A stretch of DNA of 49,790 nt from an uncultured Saprospiraceae bacterium (GCA_938007965.1 CALLMH010000029.1:1-49790); one strand, 5' to 3'; counted from the stretch's first letter, positions 37,222 to 47,008 are shown. The notes: generated from the sequence alone by a model not told the origin. Numbers and translations are program-made.

Positions 37222-38580
37222 TCATATAGCTTTGCTGAATAATGGGCTATCTACTTCAGTATTTTGAAATATTGGATCTATCGCTGCACATATATTTCTG
37301 ATGAAGTACTTACCTTTCTCAGTCACTTTGATTTGATTATTCTTGTATCTCACGAGATCATCGGCTACCAATTCATCCAGATTAGACAAGAAGGGTGTGA
37401 TTGCTATTGCATCTTTGCTGATTAGATCCCATGTGGTAGAATCCTTACACATAAGGTTTAAGATATGCTTCCTCATAGTCGTCTCAGAATCAGTGAGTAC
37501 ATGGCCTTTTGTGATTGGTAGCTTTCCACTATTTATGATTTCTTGGTACTTTTCTATATTCTTTTCATTTTGCACATACACATCCCAACTATCACTTATA
37601 CTAGAGGCACCGAGTGCTATGCTACACTTGGTATAATTAGCTGTGTACCCCATGAAATTTCTATGCATTTCTCCTTTTTGGTAAGCCCTATTGAGTCCTT
37701 CATTAGGTAGACAGAAGTGATCCATTCCGATAGCCTCATATCCTTCTGATTCTAATAAATATCTACCGAGATCGTATAGGTCACTTTTATAGATACCAGA
37801 AGGAACATCATCTAACGTAAATGCTCGTTGGCTAGCACTCTTCCACGGCACATGAGCGTAGGAATAGAATGCGATCCTATCTGGTTTAGTTTCAGCAATA
37901 AACGCCGCAGTGTCCATGATATTGACTGGTTTCTGGAATGGCAGTCCATATATGATATCGTAGTTAATCGAAGTATATCCTATCGCACGTGACCATTTCG
38001 TAAGGCCTCTGACTTCATCACTGGTCTGTTCTCTATTGATAGCTTTGAGTATATTTGGGGAGACATCCTGCACACCGATACTTATCCTTCGGAAACCAAG
38101 ATCATACAGACACTTGAGATGTCCATAGGATGTACTATTTGGATGCGCTTCGAAGCTAAACTCATGCTCTTCGGCTACTTCACAATCGGCCAATATCGCA
38201 GTCAATAATCGCTCTAATTGTTTTGGTTCAAAAAAGGTAGGTGTCCCCCCACCTAGATGAATCTCTTTGATCATCGGCGGTTCTTCAAATTGTGCCCTGT
38301 AGATAGACCACTCTTTGATTACGGTATCTATATATGGTTCTTCGACGTTGTGATTTTTTGTAATCCTCTTATTACATCCACAGTAGGTACATAGTGCCTC
38401 ACAAAATGGAAGATGGACATATAAGCTGATCCCTGGCGCTTCATTGTATGCATTCTTCATTGCCGAAAGCCATTGTGATTCGGTAGGTATTTCATCTTGC
38501 CAATGAGGCACAGTAGGATAACTCGTGTATCTTGGTACGGCCTTATTGTACTTAGTGATTAGCGTCGATTCTATATTCAT
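37222..38580 (-). CDS. hemN: Oxygen-independent coproporphyrinogen III oxidase
   Basis: A 452-aa radical-SAM enzyme converting coproporphyrinogen III to protoporphyrinogen IX without O2. Seen: PRYTSYPT near the start, YVHLPFCEALCTYCGC with cluster ligands C60, C64, C67 and the extra HemN Cys C69, LGGGTPTFF, and EAHPNST. The ATG at 38580 fits HemN of other bacteria; the in-frame GTG at 38601 would add seven residues and lies on the -7 element. It is transcribed away from the ccoI unit and shares its two FNR-like boxes, which makes sense because cbb3 needs haem at low oxygen. Confidence 0.95.
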   Translation of the reverse strand: MNIESTLITKYNKAVPRYTSYPTVPHWQDEIPTESQWLSAMKNAYNEAPGISLYVHLPFCEALCTYCGCNKRITKNHNVEEPYIDTVIKEWSIYRAQFEEPPMIKEIHLGGGTPTFFEPKQLERLLTAILADCEVAEEHEFSFEAHPNSTSYGHLKCLYDLGFRRISIGVQDVSPNILKAINREQTSDEVRGLTKWSRAIGYTSINYDIIYGLPFQKPVNIMDTAAFIAETKPDRIAFYSYAHVPWKSASQRAFTLDDVPSGIYKSDLYDLGRYLLESEGYEAIGMDHFCLPNEGLNRAYQKGEMHRNFMGYTANYTKCSIALGASSISDSWDVYVQNEKNIEKYQEIINSGKLPITKGHVLTDSETTMRKHILNLMCKDSTTWDLISKDAIAITPFLSNLDELVADDLVRYKNNQIKVTEKGKYFIRNICAAIDPIFQNTEVDSPLFSKAI

Positions 38581-38600
38581 ATTATTATTTTTTAATAACA

Positions 38601-38696
38601 CAAAACTATCTAACCCAAGTCACAACAACGGTGATACAGATCATAGTGCACAGTGATTCGAATCATAAAACAGGTGACATTCATCCTATAATTTTA
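38601..38696. promoter_or_regulatory. Symmetric divergent promoter of hemN and the ccoI unit with two FNR-like boxes
   Basis: Two boxes, TGATACAGATCA (38632-38643) and TGATTCGAATCA (38654-38665), are 22 nt apart centre to centre. The minus-strand -7 TAGTTTTG (38601-38608, full TAnnTTTG match) is centred 33 nt from the left box; the plus-strand -7 TAATTTTA (38689-38696, one mismatch) is centred 33 nt from the right box. Each promoter therefore has boxes near -40 and -62, and the layout is exactly mirror-symmetric. Confidence 0.8.
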
Positions 38697-38725
38697 CACT
38701 ATTATTCACAGTAAATAACAAAAGC

Positions 38726-38839
38726 ATGGCGGTTTATAACACTTCAGAAAAAAGATACAAACTAATACAATACTTGATCTTACTAGTCATCTTGCTGGCT
38801 AATATTACATTGGTTGCATTGGTCTTTATGAATGCCTAG
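38726..38839 (+). CDS. 37-aa single-helix membrane peptide upstream of ccoI
   Basis: ATG at 38726, stop TAG at 38837-38839 directly abutting the ccoI ATG. The peptide has a basic N-terminus (MAVYNTSEKRYK) and one helix (LIQYLILLVILLANITLVAL, then VFMNA). It is positioned behind an FNR-like promoter, about 27 nt from the predicted start site, and its stop touches the next start, so it looks translated and coupled. No family recognised; a small cbb3-assembly or CcoI partner is a guess. Confidence 0.6.
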   Translation: MAVYNTSEKRYKLIQYLILLVILLANITLVALVFMNA

Positions 38840-41236
38840 ATGAAAACAACTACACCGACGACTCTATTAAATCAGACTTGTACGCACTGTGGTGATGCGT
38901 GTGACGCACAAGCCATTAATTACGAGCAAAGTACCTTCTGCTGCAATGGATGTCAGATGGTATATACATTGTTACATGATCATGGCATGGGTGACTATTA
39001 TCGCTATGATATCAATCCTGGTATATCCCAGAAGCGATTTGGAATCCGATCTTTTGACTATCTTGATAATGATCAAATCATAAAGTCGCTCCTCCAGTTC
39101 CATGAAGGGGGCATATCTAAGGTATCATTTTTACTTCCGCAGATACATTGTAGTGCCTGCTTATGGTTACTGGAGCATCTATCCCGATTTGACAGTGGGA
39201 TTATCAAATCTTCTGTCAATTTCCATAGTAAGAAGGCGATCATTACATTTCGAGATGAAGATATAACCCTTCGTAGCGTAGTCGAACTACTTACTAAGAT
39301 CGGATACGAACCATCTATCAATTATGACCAACTCGATTCGGATAAGAAAAATATAAAAACTGATAAATCCCTTATCTATAAACTAGGTATGGCTGGTTTT
39401 GCATTTGGAAACATTATGCTTCTGAGCTTTCCAGAATATTTGGGATTTGACAAGGCGAGTTATCTATTCCATATCGGATATATCAATATCGTATTGGCGA
39501 TGCCTGTAATGTTTTACAGTGGTGTCGATTACTTACGCTCTGCATATCGTGGACTCAAGATTCAAGAATTCAATATAGATCTTCCTATAGCATTGGGTAT
39601 GATCGCATTATTTAGTCGGAGTATATACGACATCATCAATCAGAGTGGAGAAGGATATTTGGATAGTTTTGCAGGCTTTGTTTTCTTCCTATTGATTGGC
39701 CGTTGGTTCCAATCATTTACCTATCAGGCGTTGGATTTCGATCGAAACTACAAGTCTTACTTTCCTATATCCGCGACCGTAAAATCTGGCTCAGAATGGA
39801 TCTCAAAATCTCTTGATCACATAGCACCCAAAGATCTAGTACTGATTCGAAATCAGGAACTTATACCAGCAGATTCTATACTTCGAAAAGGTAAAGCAAG
39901 ACTCAACTACAGCTTCGTCACTGGCGAATCAAATATCATCACAAAAGAAGAAGGTAGTCAAATATTCGCAGGAGCTAGACATGAGGGAGATAGCATAGAA
40001 ATAGAAATCATCAAAAAAGTAAATCAATCCTATCTTACCCAATTATGGAATGAAGACACATTCAAACAGCATGATAAATCAAATACGAGTAAGCTCATCG
40101 GAGGAATCAGTAAGTATTTCACTTATGCAGTTATTGGAATTGCTACGATTACCTTATTAATATGGCTCAAGCTAGATCCTAGTATGGCGGTCAATACATT
40201 CACAGCCGTTCTGATAGTGGCATGCCCTTGTGCCTTAGCATTATCTATACCATTTACATATGGAAATATCTTACGATTATTGGCAAGAGATGGGTATTAC
40301 TTGAGAAATGTACAGACCATAGAGCATATACAAGATATAGACTATATCATCTTCGATAAGACAGGTACGATCACTGACAGTAAGATGATAGACATCTCCT
40401 ACATTGGAAATCCCTTAGATGAATATGATCAAAACATGATTATATCCGTGTGTGAGCAAAGCGCTCATCCGCTCAGTAAAGCGATATCAAAGTATCTATC
40501 AAAGACAAAAACACTCGAAATAGAGGCGTACACAGAAATTATTGGTAGTGGGTTATCCGCTTCAATACTAGGCAAAGATATACGGATAGGATCTTCTCGA
40601 TTCATATTTGATACCATAGATGATAACCACCGGCAGGGAGTATTCATTGAGATCGATGGGAAGTACTTAGGTAGGTTCGAGTTCAAGCATGCCTTCCGGG
40701 AAAATGTTGAAAGCATTATTCAAAGTTTGGATCGTAAATATAAACTTGCCATACTTTCGGGTGATACAGATCACGAGTCAGAACGAATCCAATCGCTGGT
40801 CGGAGATCATTGTGAAGTATACTTTAACCAATCTCCTAAAAACAAATTGGATAAGATAAAATCACTACAAGAAGAGGGATACAAAGTCATGATGATCGGG
40901 GATGGTCTCAATGATGCAGGAGCACTCAATCAGGCCAATGTAGGAATGGTCATATCTGATGATGAAAACAACTTCTCTCCAGCATGTGATGGTATTGTGG
41001 AAGCGAGTAAATTTTCCAAACTGTATGATCAACTTACCTACCTCAAGGCTGCGAAGCGTATTATCTACGGAGCATTCGCAATGGCATTCATGTATAATAG
41101 TATCGGGTTATATTTTGCTATGAGTGGACAGCTGAGCCCCGTAATATCGGCTATCATTATGCCATTATCATCTATCACAGTGATCATATATGGTGTAGTA
41201 GTGAGCTGGATTTGTTATCAAAAAAATCAAAAATGA
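38840..41236 (+). CDS. ccoI: CcoI/FixI-type copper P-type ATPase
   Basis: A 798-aa P1B ATPase supplying copper for cbb3 oxidase. Seen: an N-terminal Cys-rich metal-binding segment (CTHCGDACD, FCCNGCQMVY), a heavy-metal domain motif CSACLWLLEHL, eight predicted helices, VTGESNI, the ion-site VACPCALAL (C462-P-C464), phosphorylation site DKTGT (D506), the HPLSKA nucleotide motif, and GDGLNDAGAL. The N-terminal Cys-rich region is typical of CcoI rather than CopA. It is about 12 kb from the main cco operon but shares the FNR-like box and lies with hemN. Confidence 0.92.
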   Translation: MKTTTPTTLLNQTCTHCGDACDAQAINYEQSTFCCNGCQMVYTLLHDHGMGDYYRYDINPGISQKRFGIRSFDYLDNDQIIKSLLQFHEGGISKVSFLLPQIHCSACLWLLEHLSRFDSGIIKSSVNFHSKKAIITFRDEDITLRSVVELLTKIGYEPSINYDQLDSDKKNIKTDKSLIYKLGMAGFAFGNIMLLSFPEYLGFDKASYLFHIGYINIVLAMPVMFYSGVDYLRSAYRGLKIQEFNIDLPIALGMIALFSRSIYDIINQSGEGYLDSFAGFVFFLLIGRWFQSFTYQALDFDRNYKSYFPISATVKSGSEWISKSLDHIAPKDLVLIRNQELIPADSILRKGKARLNYSFVTGESNIITKEEGSQIFAGARHEGDSIEIEIIKKVNQSYLTQLWNEDTFKQHDKSNTSKLIGGISKYFTYAVIGIATITLLIWLKLDPSMAVNTFTAVLIVACPCALALSIPFTYGNILRLLARDGYYLRNVQTIEHIQDIDYIIFDKTGTITDSKMIDISYIGNPLDEYDQNMIISVCEQSAHPLSKAISKYLSKTKTLEIEAYTEIIGSGLSASILGKDIRIGSSRFIFDTIDDNHRQGVFIEIDGKYLGRFEFKHAFRENVESIIQSLDRKYKLAILSGDTDHESERIQSLVGDHCEVYFNQSPKNKLDKIKSLQEEGYKVMMIGDGLNDAGALNQANVGMVISDDENNFSPACDGIVEASKFSKLYDQLTYLKAAKRIIYGAFAMAFMYNSIGLYFAMSGQLSPVISAIIMPLSSITVIIYGVVVSWICYQKNQK

Positions 41237-41487
41237 CCGAAGCCGTAATCTCGAAATGACAGTTCTCTTTTTCCTATGACTGGTTATAAATTACTTTTTG
41301 AAATATGTGATTTAGTTACTAATAGCACTTATAATATAACGCTAGAAGCCATACAATACTATAGTCAAAAAGAATACAGCCGTCAGTCTGCGAGCATTTC
41401 ATTGGAAGCCAAGGTTTTTCGCTAATCTATACCAGAATGCGATCAACATTATTCAATACTAGTAGGTAAAATTAAAATAATAACACT

Positions 41488-41652
41488 ATGTCAAAAGATC
41501 TAAAAACTACAATATACTTCTCCTCGGTATTGATGCTATTATGTATGATCATTGCCTATCTAATCCCTTCAGGTAGCACTCTGGCATTGGCCATATTAGC
41601 TACCATGGGTATAGTCGTAATCCTAGGGATAGCGATCTTGAGAGAAAAGTGA
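41488..41652 (+). CDS. 54-aa small membrane protein
   Basis: ATG at 41488, stop TGA at 41650-41652. Two hydrophobic helices (about 8-25 and 30-49), with a charged start MSKDLK and end LREK. A clean two-helix plan and normal codon use suggest a real gene. No family recognised. No FNR-like box was found in the 250 nt upstream, which hold nothing else that I can see. It converges on the large secreted protein. Confidence 0.55.
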   Translation: MSKDLKTTIYFSSVLMLLCMIIAYLIPSGSTLALAILATMGIVVILGIAILREK

Positions 41653-41673
41653 TGCTCTAGTCGATTATATTGA

Positions 41674-44600
41674 TTACTCCCCTACCTTATTCCACAATTG
41701 TCCATCGAAAAATAAAAATGCATTTCGACTTGTATCAAAAATCAATAGTCCTCTTATCGGATTCATGATACTCTCTGCGGTCAATGTAGGGATCATGATA
41801 GTGGCATCGGTACTTTGGTCATCTAGTAAAGCGTTATTACCCAAACCTTCAGCATTGATTGTAATCCCCTCCACATTCTGAATTGTGCTAGTAGAGGCGG
41901 ATATTGAATTTTGTACTGTCGGTAAATCCTTCCAATTATTACCATTGAAATACTGGTACTTCTCAGACGAAGAATTATAGAGTAATAGACCTTCAGTTGG
42001 ATATTTGATGTCTAATATAGATTGATCGTCAAAATGAGCCACTTTGATAAATCCCGTGTTACTTGCATTCAGAATAGCGGAAGAGACTACCCCATCTCCC
42101 GATCCTAAGTGTATCGTTTCTGTTCCTTGGGTGGTACCATTTACTGTGTTCAATAGAGGTGCAGAATTTACCGTATTCCATTTTCCTTCAGAGAATACGA
42201 TCAGTGCAGACATATCATCAGAATATGCCAATGATCCATTGGCTGGCATACCTATATTAGCTAAAGTAGAGGTAGTCAATACGGGCAATTTGAAGCCTTG
42301 ATAATCAGAGTCAATATACACAGACATACTCTCACCACCTACGATCATTTCACTTGCATTCTCAGGTGTAGTCATTCTACTCTTCGGGTTGCCCGCTGGA
42401 TAGAGATCCCTTGTGATAGCAAACTGTCCGAAACTTATTATTGGACTCGCGTCATCGGCCTTTATACTTCCTTGTATGCCCGCTGTGGCACTTATATTGG
42501 TAGATATCACTTCTGTAAATTTTATATCGTGGATGTGTGTACCTCGCTTCCAAATCTTAAATCCCGCTCCTGTAGAAGCAACGGTATTACTTATCGTTCC
42601 TGTCTTATCAAAACTTATCATCGACAATGGATCGAAAGTCGTATTCAGACCATAGTTATCAATAATGTAATAACCCTTGTCGTGCATTTTTTGTGCAGGA
42701 TATATATCAGGAAGATTATCTAAATGAGAAACTACTATAGGTCCATCAGGATTACTCGTAGAGAACTGGATCTGTACACCCGGATCGTCAAAATTATGTA
42801 GCGTATTGTCCTCAACCTCTATTAGCTGAGACCTTCCTCCCCCAAATGGGCCATCACTCTCTATGATACTTACTTGAGAGGAGATAACAGCATTTCTACC
42901 ATTCCCTGTTACATCTATGATTGTATTATTTCCCATCTCATTGAATTGATAATAACTCTCTATCGTAGATTCGTGCTGATCTACATAGTCAGGATTTTCT
43001 TTCGTAAGGTGCATCATAGTTCTGATATCTGTTTCAGATAGCGCACTACTGTAGAATGCCACCTCATCGATCATACCTTTGAAGCATCTATCGTTTCGCC
43101 CAATCATACCACCTATTCTAAATTCTTCGACAAGATCAGCAACCTCTACGGTTCGGTTATGCTTCTTCCCTACTCCATTCTTATAGATATATATTCCATC
43201 CGGCTCTATGACTAGGGCTAAGTGAGTCCATTGATTAGGTACTAGGTATAGACCACTCGACCACCACCACTGACCATTTGGATGATGATATCCTATCTCT
43301 GTACTGTCTTGTCCTACTGACCTCACATTCAGATGGACGGAACCATTAGAAGTCCTGTGTGACAGTATTCCTGCATATTCTCTTTGGACTCCTTCTCCTT
43401 TTACCCACGCCATCATGGTATATGTCTGTGTATTCTCTACATCCATCGAAGGAGCGGTCATGTAGTGATAGTTAGAAGTATTCTGATAGGCAAATGATGG
43501 TAGCTGATCCGGTCCGCATGTCTCAGCTTGAAAAATAGTCATGAAATCCTCACGCGTGTATGTATCTGATTGACCATTCGCATCTGTTACTTGTAGCGTA
43601 ACATCATAGATTCCAGGAGTAGTATATACTACTTTCGGATTCATCTCGGTAGAGGTGGATGGAGTCCCGCCCTCGAATGTCCAAGCAAAAGTCGACGATG
43701 TAGCTCCATAGTAAGAACTATAATCAAAAAACTTAATGGTATCTAAATAACAAGAAGAACTATTCCTACTAGATACTGAAAAATGACTCACTACATCTGA
43801 AGCTACGGGCAGGTCATGTTCCCAAGCTCCTCGCGAAGAACCCATCCTAAGCTTACCCATATCAGGAATAATATACATAGTAGTAATATATCCCATAGTC
43901 GGCAATCCACTTCCGAGCATAGACCAATCTGCAGTGTTGTCATCTTTATACCATACTGAGCCAGGTCTCAATCCTATATAGACCATACCTTCTGTACCTC
44001 TCTGATAAGTGATATGATTGACTGCAAATGCTGGCAGATTACTGCCAGTGATATTAGTCCATGTCGCACCGCCATCATCCGAATGAACGACTTTACAGCT
44101 TGTTTGATTCTGACCGTACGCCAACCAAATGTTACTTCCTGTTTCGTCAGTTTCTATATCTTGGATCTGTGTTTTGCCATTCGTCACCGAACTAGGTGGA
44201 GTGATAATCGTCCAACTACTCCCGGCATCGATAGACTTATGTACTACTTTATGCCCTTCTAGCACATAGATTGTATTGTTATCTTTGAGGACTACTTCTA
44301 CTTTAGTGACATCCTGGGAGAAAGTATGTAGTACATCTTGATTGACCATATTATTAGTACTAATTTTCAGTAGATTATCATCAGTAGGATAAAATTTATA
44401 ACATTCGTCAGGATCTTGAGCTAGATATTTGAAATTGCCGTCAGGGATATAGTTGCCACGTCTGATGAAGGTGCTATCATTGATTTTCTCTCCTAAGAAT
44501 GGACTATATACATCTCTACCGTATGCAAAATTCTGGTCGCATTTATTGATCTGTACATGCTCAGAATCTGCTCCTCCCGTCCTGTGCCAGCTTCGATCTG

Positions 44601-46257
44601 CATCAGTAATCCTAAATTCTGTTGGGCCGTGATCATCACCTGCCGCTACAAGCTCACCTTTGAATGCTGAGGAGAAACCCCATAGATCGATTCCTGATAT
44701 CCATTGGCTGGCTTCTTTTAGATTTTCGCCTCCGTTGTATGATATGTGTAAGCCTCCATCAGTACCAACTAATACTGTGTCTCCTACAATTGCAAATGCG
44801 CGTAAATCTGCATGAGTATTATCAATGCTTGTATTGTAAGTGGCTCCTCCATCATTCGAGTAGAATACTTTATTGGACGAATATCCACTGGCCACCCATA
44901 CATCGGGATCAGTCTGAGATTGCATGACATCATCGATAGATCTTGCATCGGGATTCTGTGGATACACAGTAAATGATGTTAGATTTCCATCTTCATCGTA
45001 CTTGTATATTCCCTCATCACTGTTAGGCGATTGCAAACTTGTAAATATCGTAGCGAAGTTAATGAAGTCAGGTTCTCCTGATGTATGTATCATTTTTAGC
45101 CATTTGGTAGATCCTGTATTTGCAATTTGAGTAAATGTCAATCCTGCATCTGTAGATTTATGTAGGCATGTTTGGTTATTACTATTGACTGCCGCTAGAT
45201 AGACGATATTCGGATCATCATGATCAAACTCCAGACCTGCAAAATTGTACCACCTATGATAGACTCCATTGGTCGTATGCTGATAGGTTGATCTGCGATG
45301 TGTAACTGCAGAATTATCAAAGACTACAGACCATGTCTCTCCACTGTCCGTAGATCTATATATTCGAGTTCCATAGGAAGCCAGAATCACATCTATATCA
45401 TCGTTTTTCTGAGCGATGAAATAACTTCTCTCTGATGGCATATCTATATAGTTGAGTTGTTCTGCGAGATCCCATGACTCTCCTGCATCATTTGATATTA
45501 ATACTCCTGCATCACTTCCTACTACTATCCTGTCGGCATCTATGGGATGTACTTCGATATCTCCATAATACATATCTCTATTCGAATAGGTATTATTGCC
45601 GTTTGGATATTCTGCGTCCGTTAATTTCCAAGTCGCACCTCCATCCTGAGTTGTCCACAAGCCTCCAAACGATTGTCCAGCTATCATATTATCAGTATTG
45701 AAGCGATTGATAAATACTCGGTCATTGAAGCCTCCAAACATATTGTGTGTTCTATTATGATAGGGACCGATCATTCTCCATGTACCCACACTATCATTCC
45801 ATGTTTCATTAGGGTATGACTCCATTGATCTGAATAGATCGCCCTGGCGTGGAAATGATTGATAAGCTTTTTGAGCCGCGAGGCTCGCTTTTGATATTTT
45901 GAGGTGATCTTCACGAGATGGCGTATATCTTCTCACCAAACCATCGTCACTTACTACAGGTCTAGAAGTCATCAACCACCTTCTCACTTGATTTTTTTGA
46001 GGACTCCGCTCGAATGGATGTATATCAAAATATGCATCATATGCCTCTTTGACGATTTGATAGTTGGGCATCTCTTTCTGTATTTCTAAATACCATGCTT
46101 GATTACTATGATTTTTTTTTACTATCCTATAGTCGTTCTCGATCTGACTTACCTGACAGTTAGTGACAAATGTAAGTATGCATAATAATGATATTAAAGT
46201 AAGCTTTAAAAAGTCGAAAAAGACAGAATTCATAAGTTTCATGTTTGGGCTATGCAT
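41674..46257 (-). CDS. Giant secreted Asp-box (sortilin-like) protein with PKD and LamG domains
   Basis: About 1520 aa. A signal peptide (FLKLTLISLLCILTFVTNC) follows ATGs at 46257, 46242 and 46233. A beta-propeller-like half (about 150-830) carries Asp-box repeats: TQDGGATW, SNDAGESW, STDSGETW, SNDGGATY, SIDAGSSW, SDDGGATW. Then come a PKD domain (about 845-930, FAWTFEGGTPS...GIYDVTLQVTD), a LamG-like domain (about 960-1110, MMAWVKGEG, NQWTHLALVI), and three C-terminal modules of the form GLLxYDxS..F.FF(D/N)G..W. No typical T9SS C-terminal domain is visible. A surface adhesin or exported carbohydrate-binding role is inferred. No operon partners. Confidence 0.8.
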   Translation of the reverse strand: MHSPNMKLMNSVFFDFLKLTLISLLCILTFVTNCQVSQIENDYRIVKKNHSNQAWYLEIQKEMPNYQIVKEAYDAYFDIHPFERSPQKNQVRRWLMTSRPVVSDDGLVRRYTPSREDHLKISKASLAAQKAYQSFPRQGDLFRSMESYPNETWNDSVGTWRMIGPYHNRTHNMFGGFNDRVFINRFNTDNMIAGQSFGGLWTTQDGGATWKLTDAEYPNGNNTYSNRDMYYGDIEVHPIDADRIVVGSDAGVLISNDAGESWDLAEQLNYIDMPSERSYFIAQKNDDIDVILASYGTRIYRSTDSGETWSVVFDNSAVTHRRSTYQHTTNGVYHRWYNFAGLEFDHDDPNIVYLAAVNSNNQTCLHKSTDAGLTFTQIANTGSTKWLKMIHTSGEPDFINFATIFTSLQSPNSDEGIYKYDEDGNLTSFTVYPQNPDARSIDDVMQSQTDPDVWVASGYSSNKVFYSNDGGATYNTSIDNTHADLRAFAIVGDTVLVGTDGGLHISYNGGENLKEASQWISGIDLWGFSSAFKGELVAAGDDHGPTEFRITDADRSWHRTGGADSEHVQINKCDQNFAYGRDVYSPFLGEKINDSTFIRRGNYIPDGNFKYLAQDPDECYKFYPTDDNLLKISTNNMVNQDVLHTFSQDVTKVEVVLKDNNTIYVLEGHKVVHKSIDAGSSWTIITPPSSVTNGKTQIQDIETDETGSNIWLAYGQNQTSCKVVHSDDGGATWTNITGSNLPAFAVNHITYQRGTEGMVYIGLRPGSVWYKDDNTADWSMLGSGLPTMGYITTMYIIPDMGKLRMGSSRGAWEHDLPVASDVVSHFSVSSRNSSSCYLDTIKFFDYSSYYGATSSTFAWTFEGGTPSTSTEMNPKVVYTTPGIYDVTLQVTDANGQSDTYTREDFMTIFQAETCGPDQLPSFAYQNTSNYHYMTAPSMDVENTQTYTMMAWVKGEGVQREYAGILSHRTSNGSVHLNVRSVGQDSTEIGYHHPNGQWWWSSGLYLVPNQWTHLALVIEPDGIYIYKNGVGKKHNRTVEVADLVEEFRIGGMIGRNDRCFKGMIDEVAFYSSALSETDIRTMMHLTKENPDYVDQHESTIESYYQFNEMGNNTIIDVTGNGRNAVISSQVSIIESDGPFGGGRSQLIEVEDNTLHNFDDPGVQIQFSTSNPDGPIVVSHLDNLPDIYPAQKMHDKGYYIIDNYGLNTTFDPLSMISFDKTGTISNTVASTGAGFKIWKRGTHIHDIKFTEVISTNISATAGIQGSIKADDASPIISFGQFAITRDLYPAGNPKSRMTTPENASEMIVGGESMSVYIDSDYQGFKLPVLTTSTLANIGMPANGSLAYSDDMSALIVFSEGKWNTVNSAPLLNTVNGTTQGTETIHLGSGDGVVSSAILNASNTGFIKVAHFDDQSILDIKYPTEGLLLYNSSSEKYQYFNGNNWKDLPTVQNSISASTSTIQNVEGITINAEGLGNNALLDDQSTDATIMIPTLTAESIMNPIRGLLIFDTSRNAFLFFDGQLWNKVGE

Positions 46258-46588
46258 TTTCTAAAGGAAGCAATATAATAAATATTGTAACTTCATTTTA
46301 TAGTGTTAAGTGAATTTCGACATACATAATTCTATGATGCTCATAATTTAGGGATATTTCGAAATACAGAATTTCCTTTTTATTCACTGGACCGTGACCG
46401 TCTAACTTCTGATAATATCCTTTCGCACGCCGATTGGCTTTCATGTCTGTCTTGACACAGGGATACTCATAAGTAAGGGCACTTTCTGATTTCTGGTATT
46501 TAGTACAGTTGCTGAAACACGATAAATTGGTCTTGGTCAGTGTAGTTTTTCGGAGATTAATTTTCGTCAAAAACAGAACCCTATTTTT

Positions 46589-46662
46589 GTCAGAGTGGCT
46601 TGCATAGCAAACGCGCGTCACTTTAGTCAGAGTGGCTTGCAAAGCAAACGCGCGTCACTTTA
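46589..46662. repeat. Tandem 37-bp repeat
   Basis: Two head-to-tail 37-nt units (46589-46625 and 46626-46662) differ at one base. Each is GC-richer than its surroundings and contains TTGC..GCAA and the palindrome ACGCGCGT. The unit begins GTCAGAGTGG and ends GTCACTTTA. Purpose unknown. Confidence 0.7.
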
Positions 46663-46724
46663 GACCCACCTTAGGATTCAAGAAAGTCATACGCTAGCAA
46701 TTAGCCGATAATAACCGTTTTTAT

Positions 46725-46769
46725 CCGTAACGTATCCGATATTATCCGATAACATCGGATACGTTACGG
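46725..46769. repeat. Perfect 16-bp inverted repeat
   Basis: CCGTAACGTATCCGAT (46725-46740) is exactly repeated in inverse at 46754-46769, with a 13-nt loop that holds another partial copy (ATCCGAT). Outer bases TTAGCC (46701-46706) and GGCTAA (46768-46773) also match. No T run follows, so a simple terminator is unlikely; a recombination or protein-binding site is possible. The rest of 46258-47008 shows no convincing gene. Confidence 0.6.
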
Positions 46770-47008
46770 CTAATGTTGTAAGTGATTGATTGATAGGTTT
46801 ATGTACTATGCGTTTTTGTTGATCGTTTGTTTCTATCGGGTTACAAAGCTCCAATTTTAGTGGCGATTGGCATAGAGAAAACAACATCTAATTCGATGCG
46901 TAGAAAAGATACAAAGTAATTCAAGTATCTTATAATCAGTAATTTACGAAAACGTACTGTAGCGCTCTAGTCGAAAGAAAACTGAGATCTATACCCACGT
47001 AGTAAATA

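Noticed and set aside
38654-38665. TGATTCGAATCA resembling a tRNA T-loop
   Set aside because: No acceptor or anticodon stems surround it; it fits the FNR-like box series.
46298-46887. 114-aa and 66-aa minus-strand open frames
   Set aside because: They run through the tandem 37-bp repeat and the 16-bp inverted repeat, so the frames are by-products of repeat structure.
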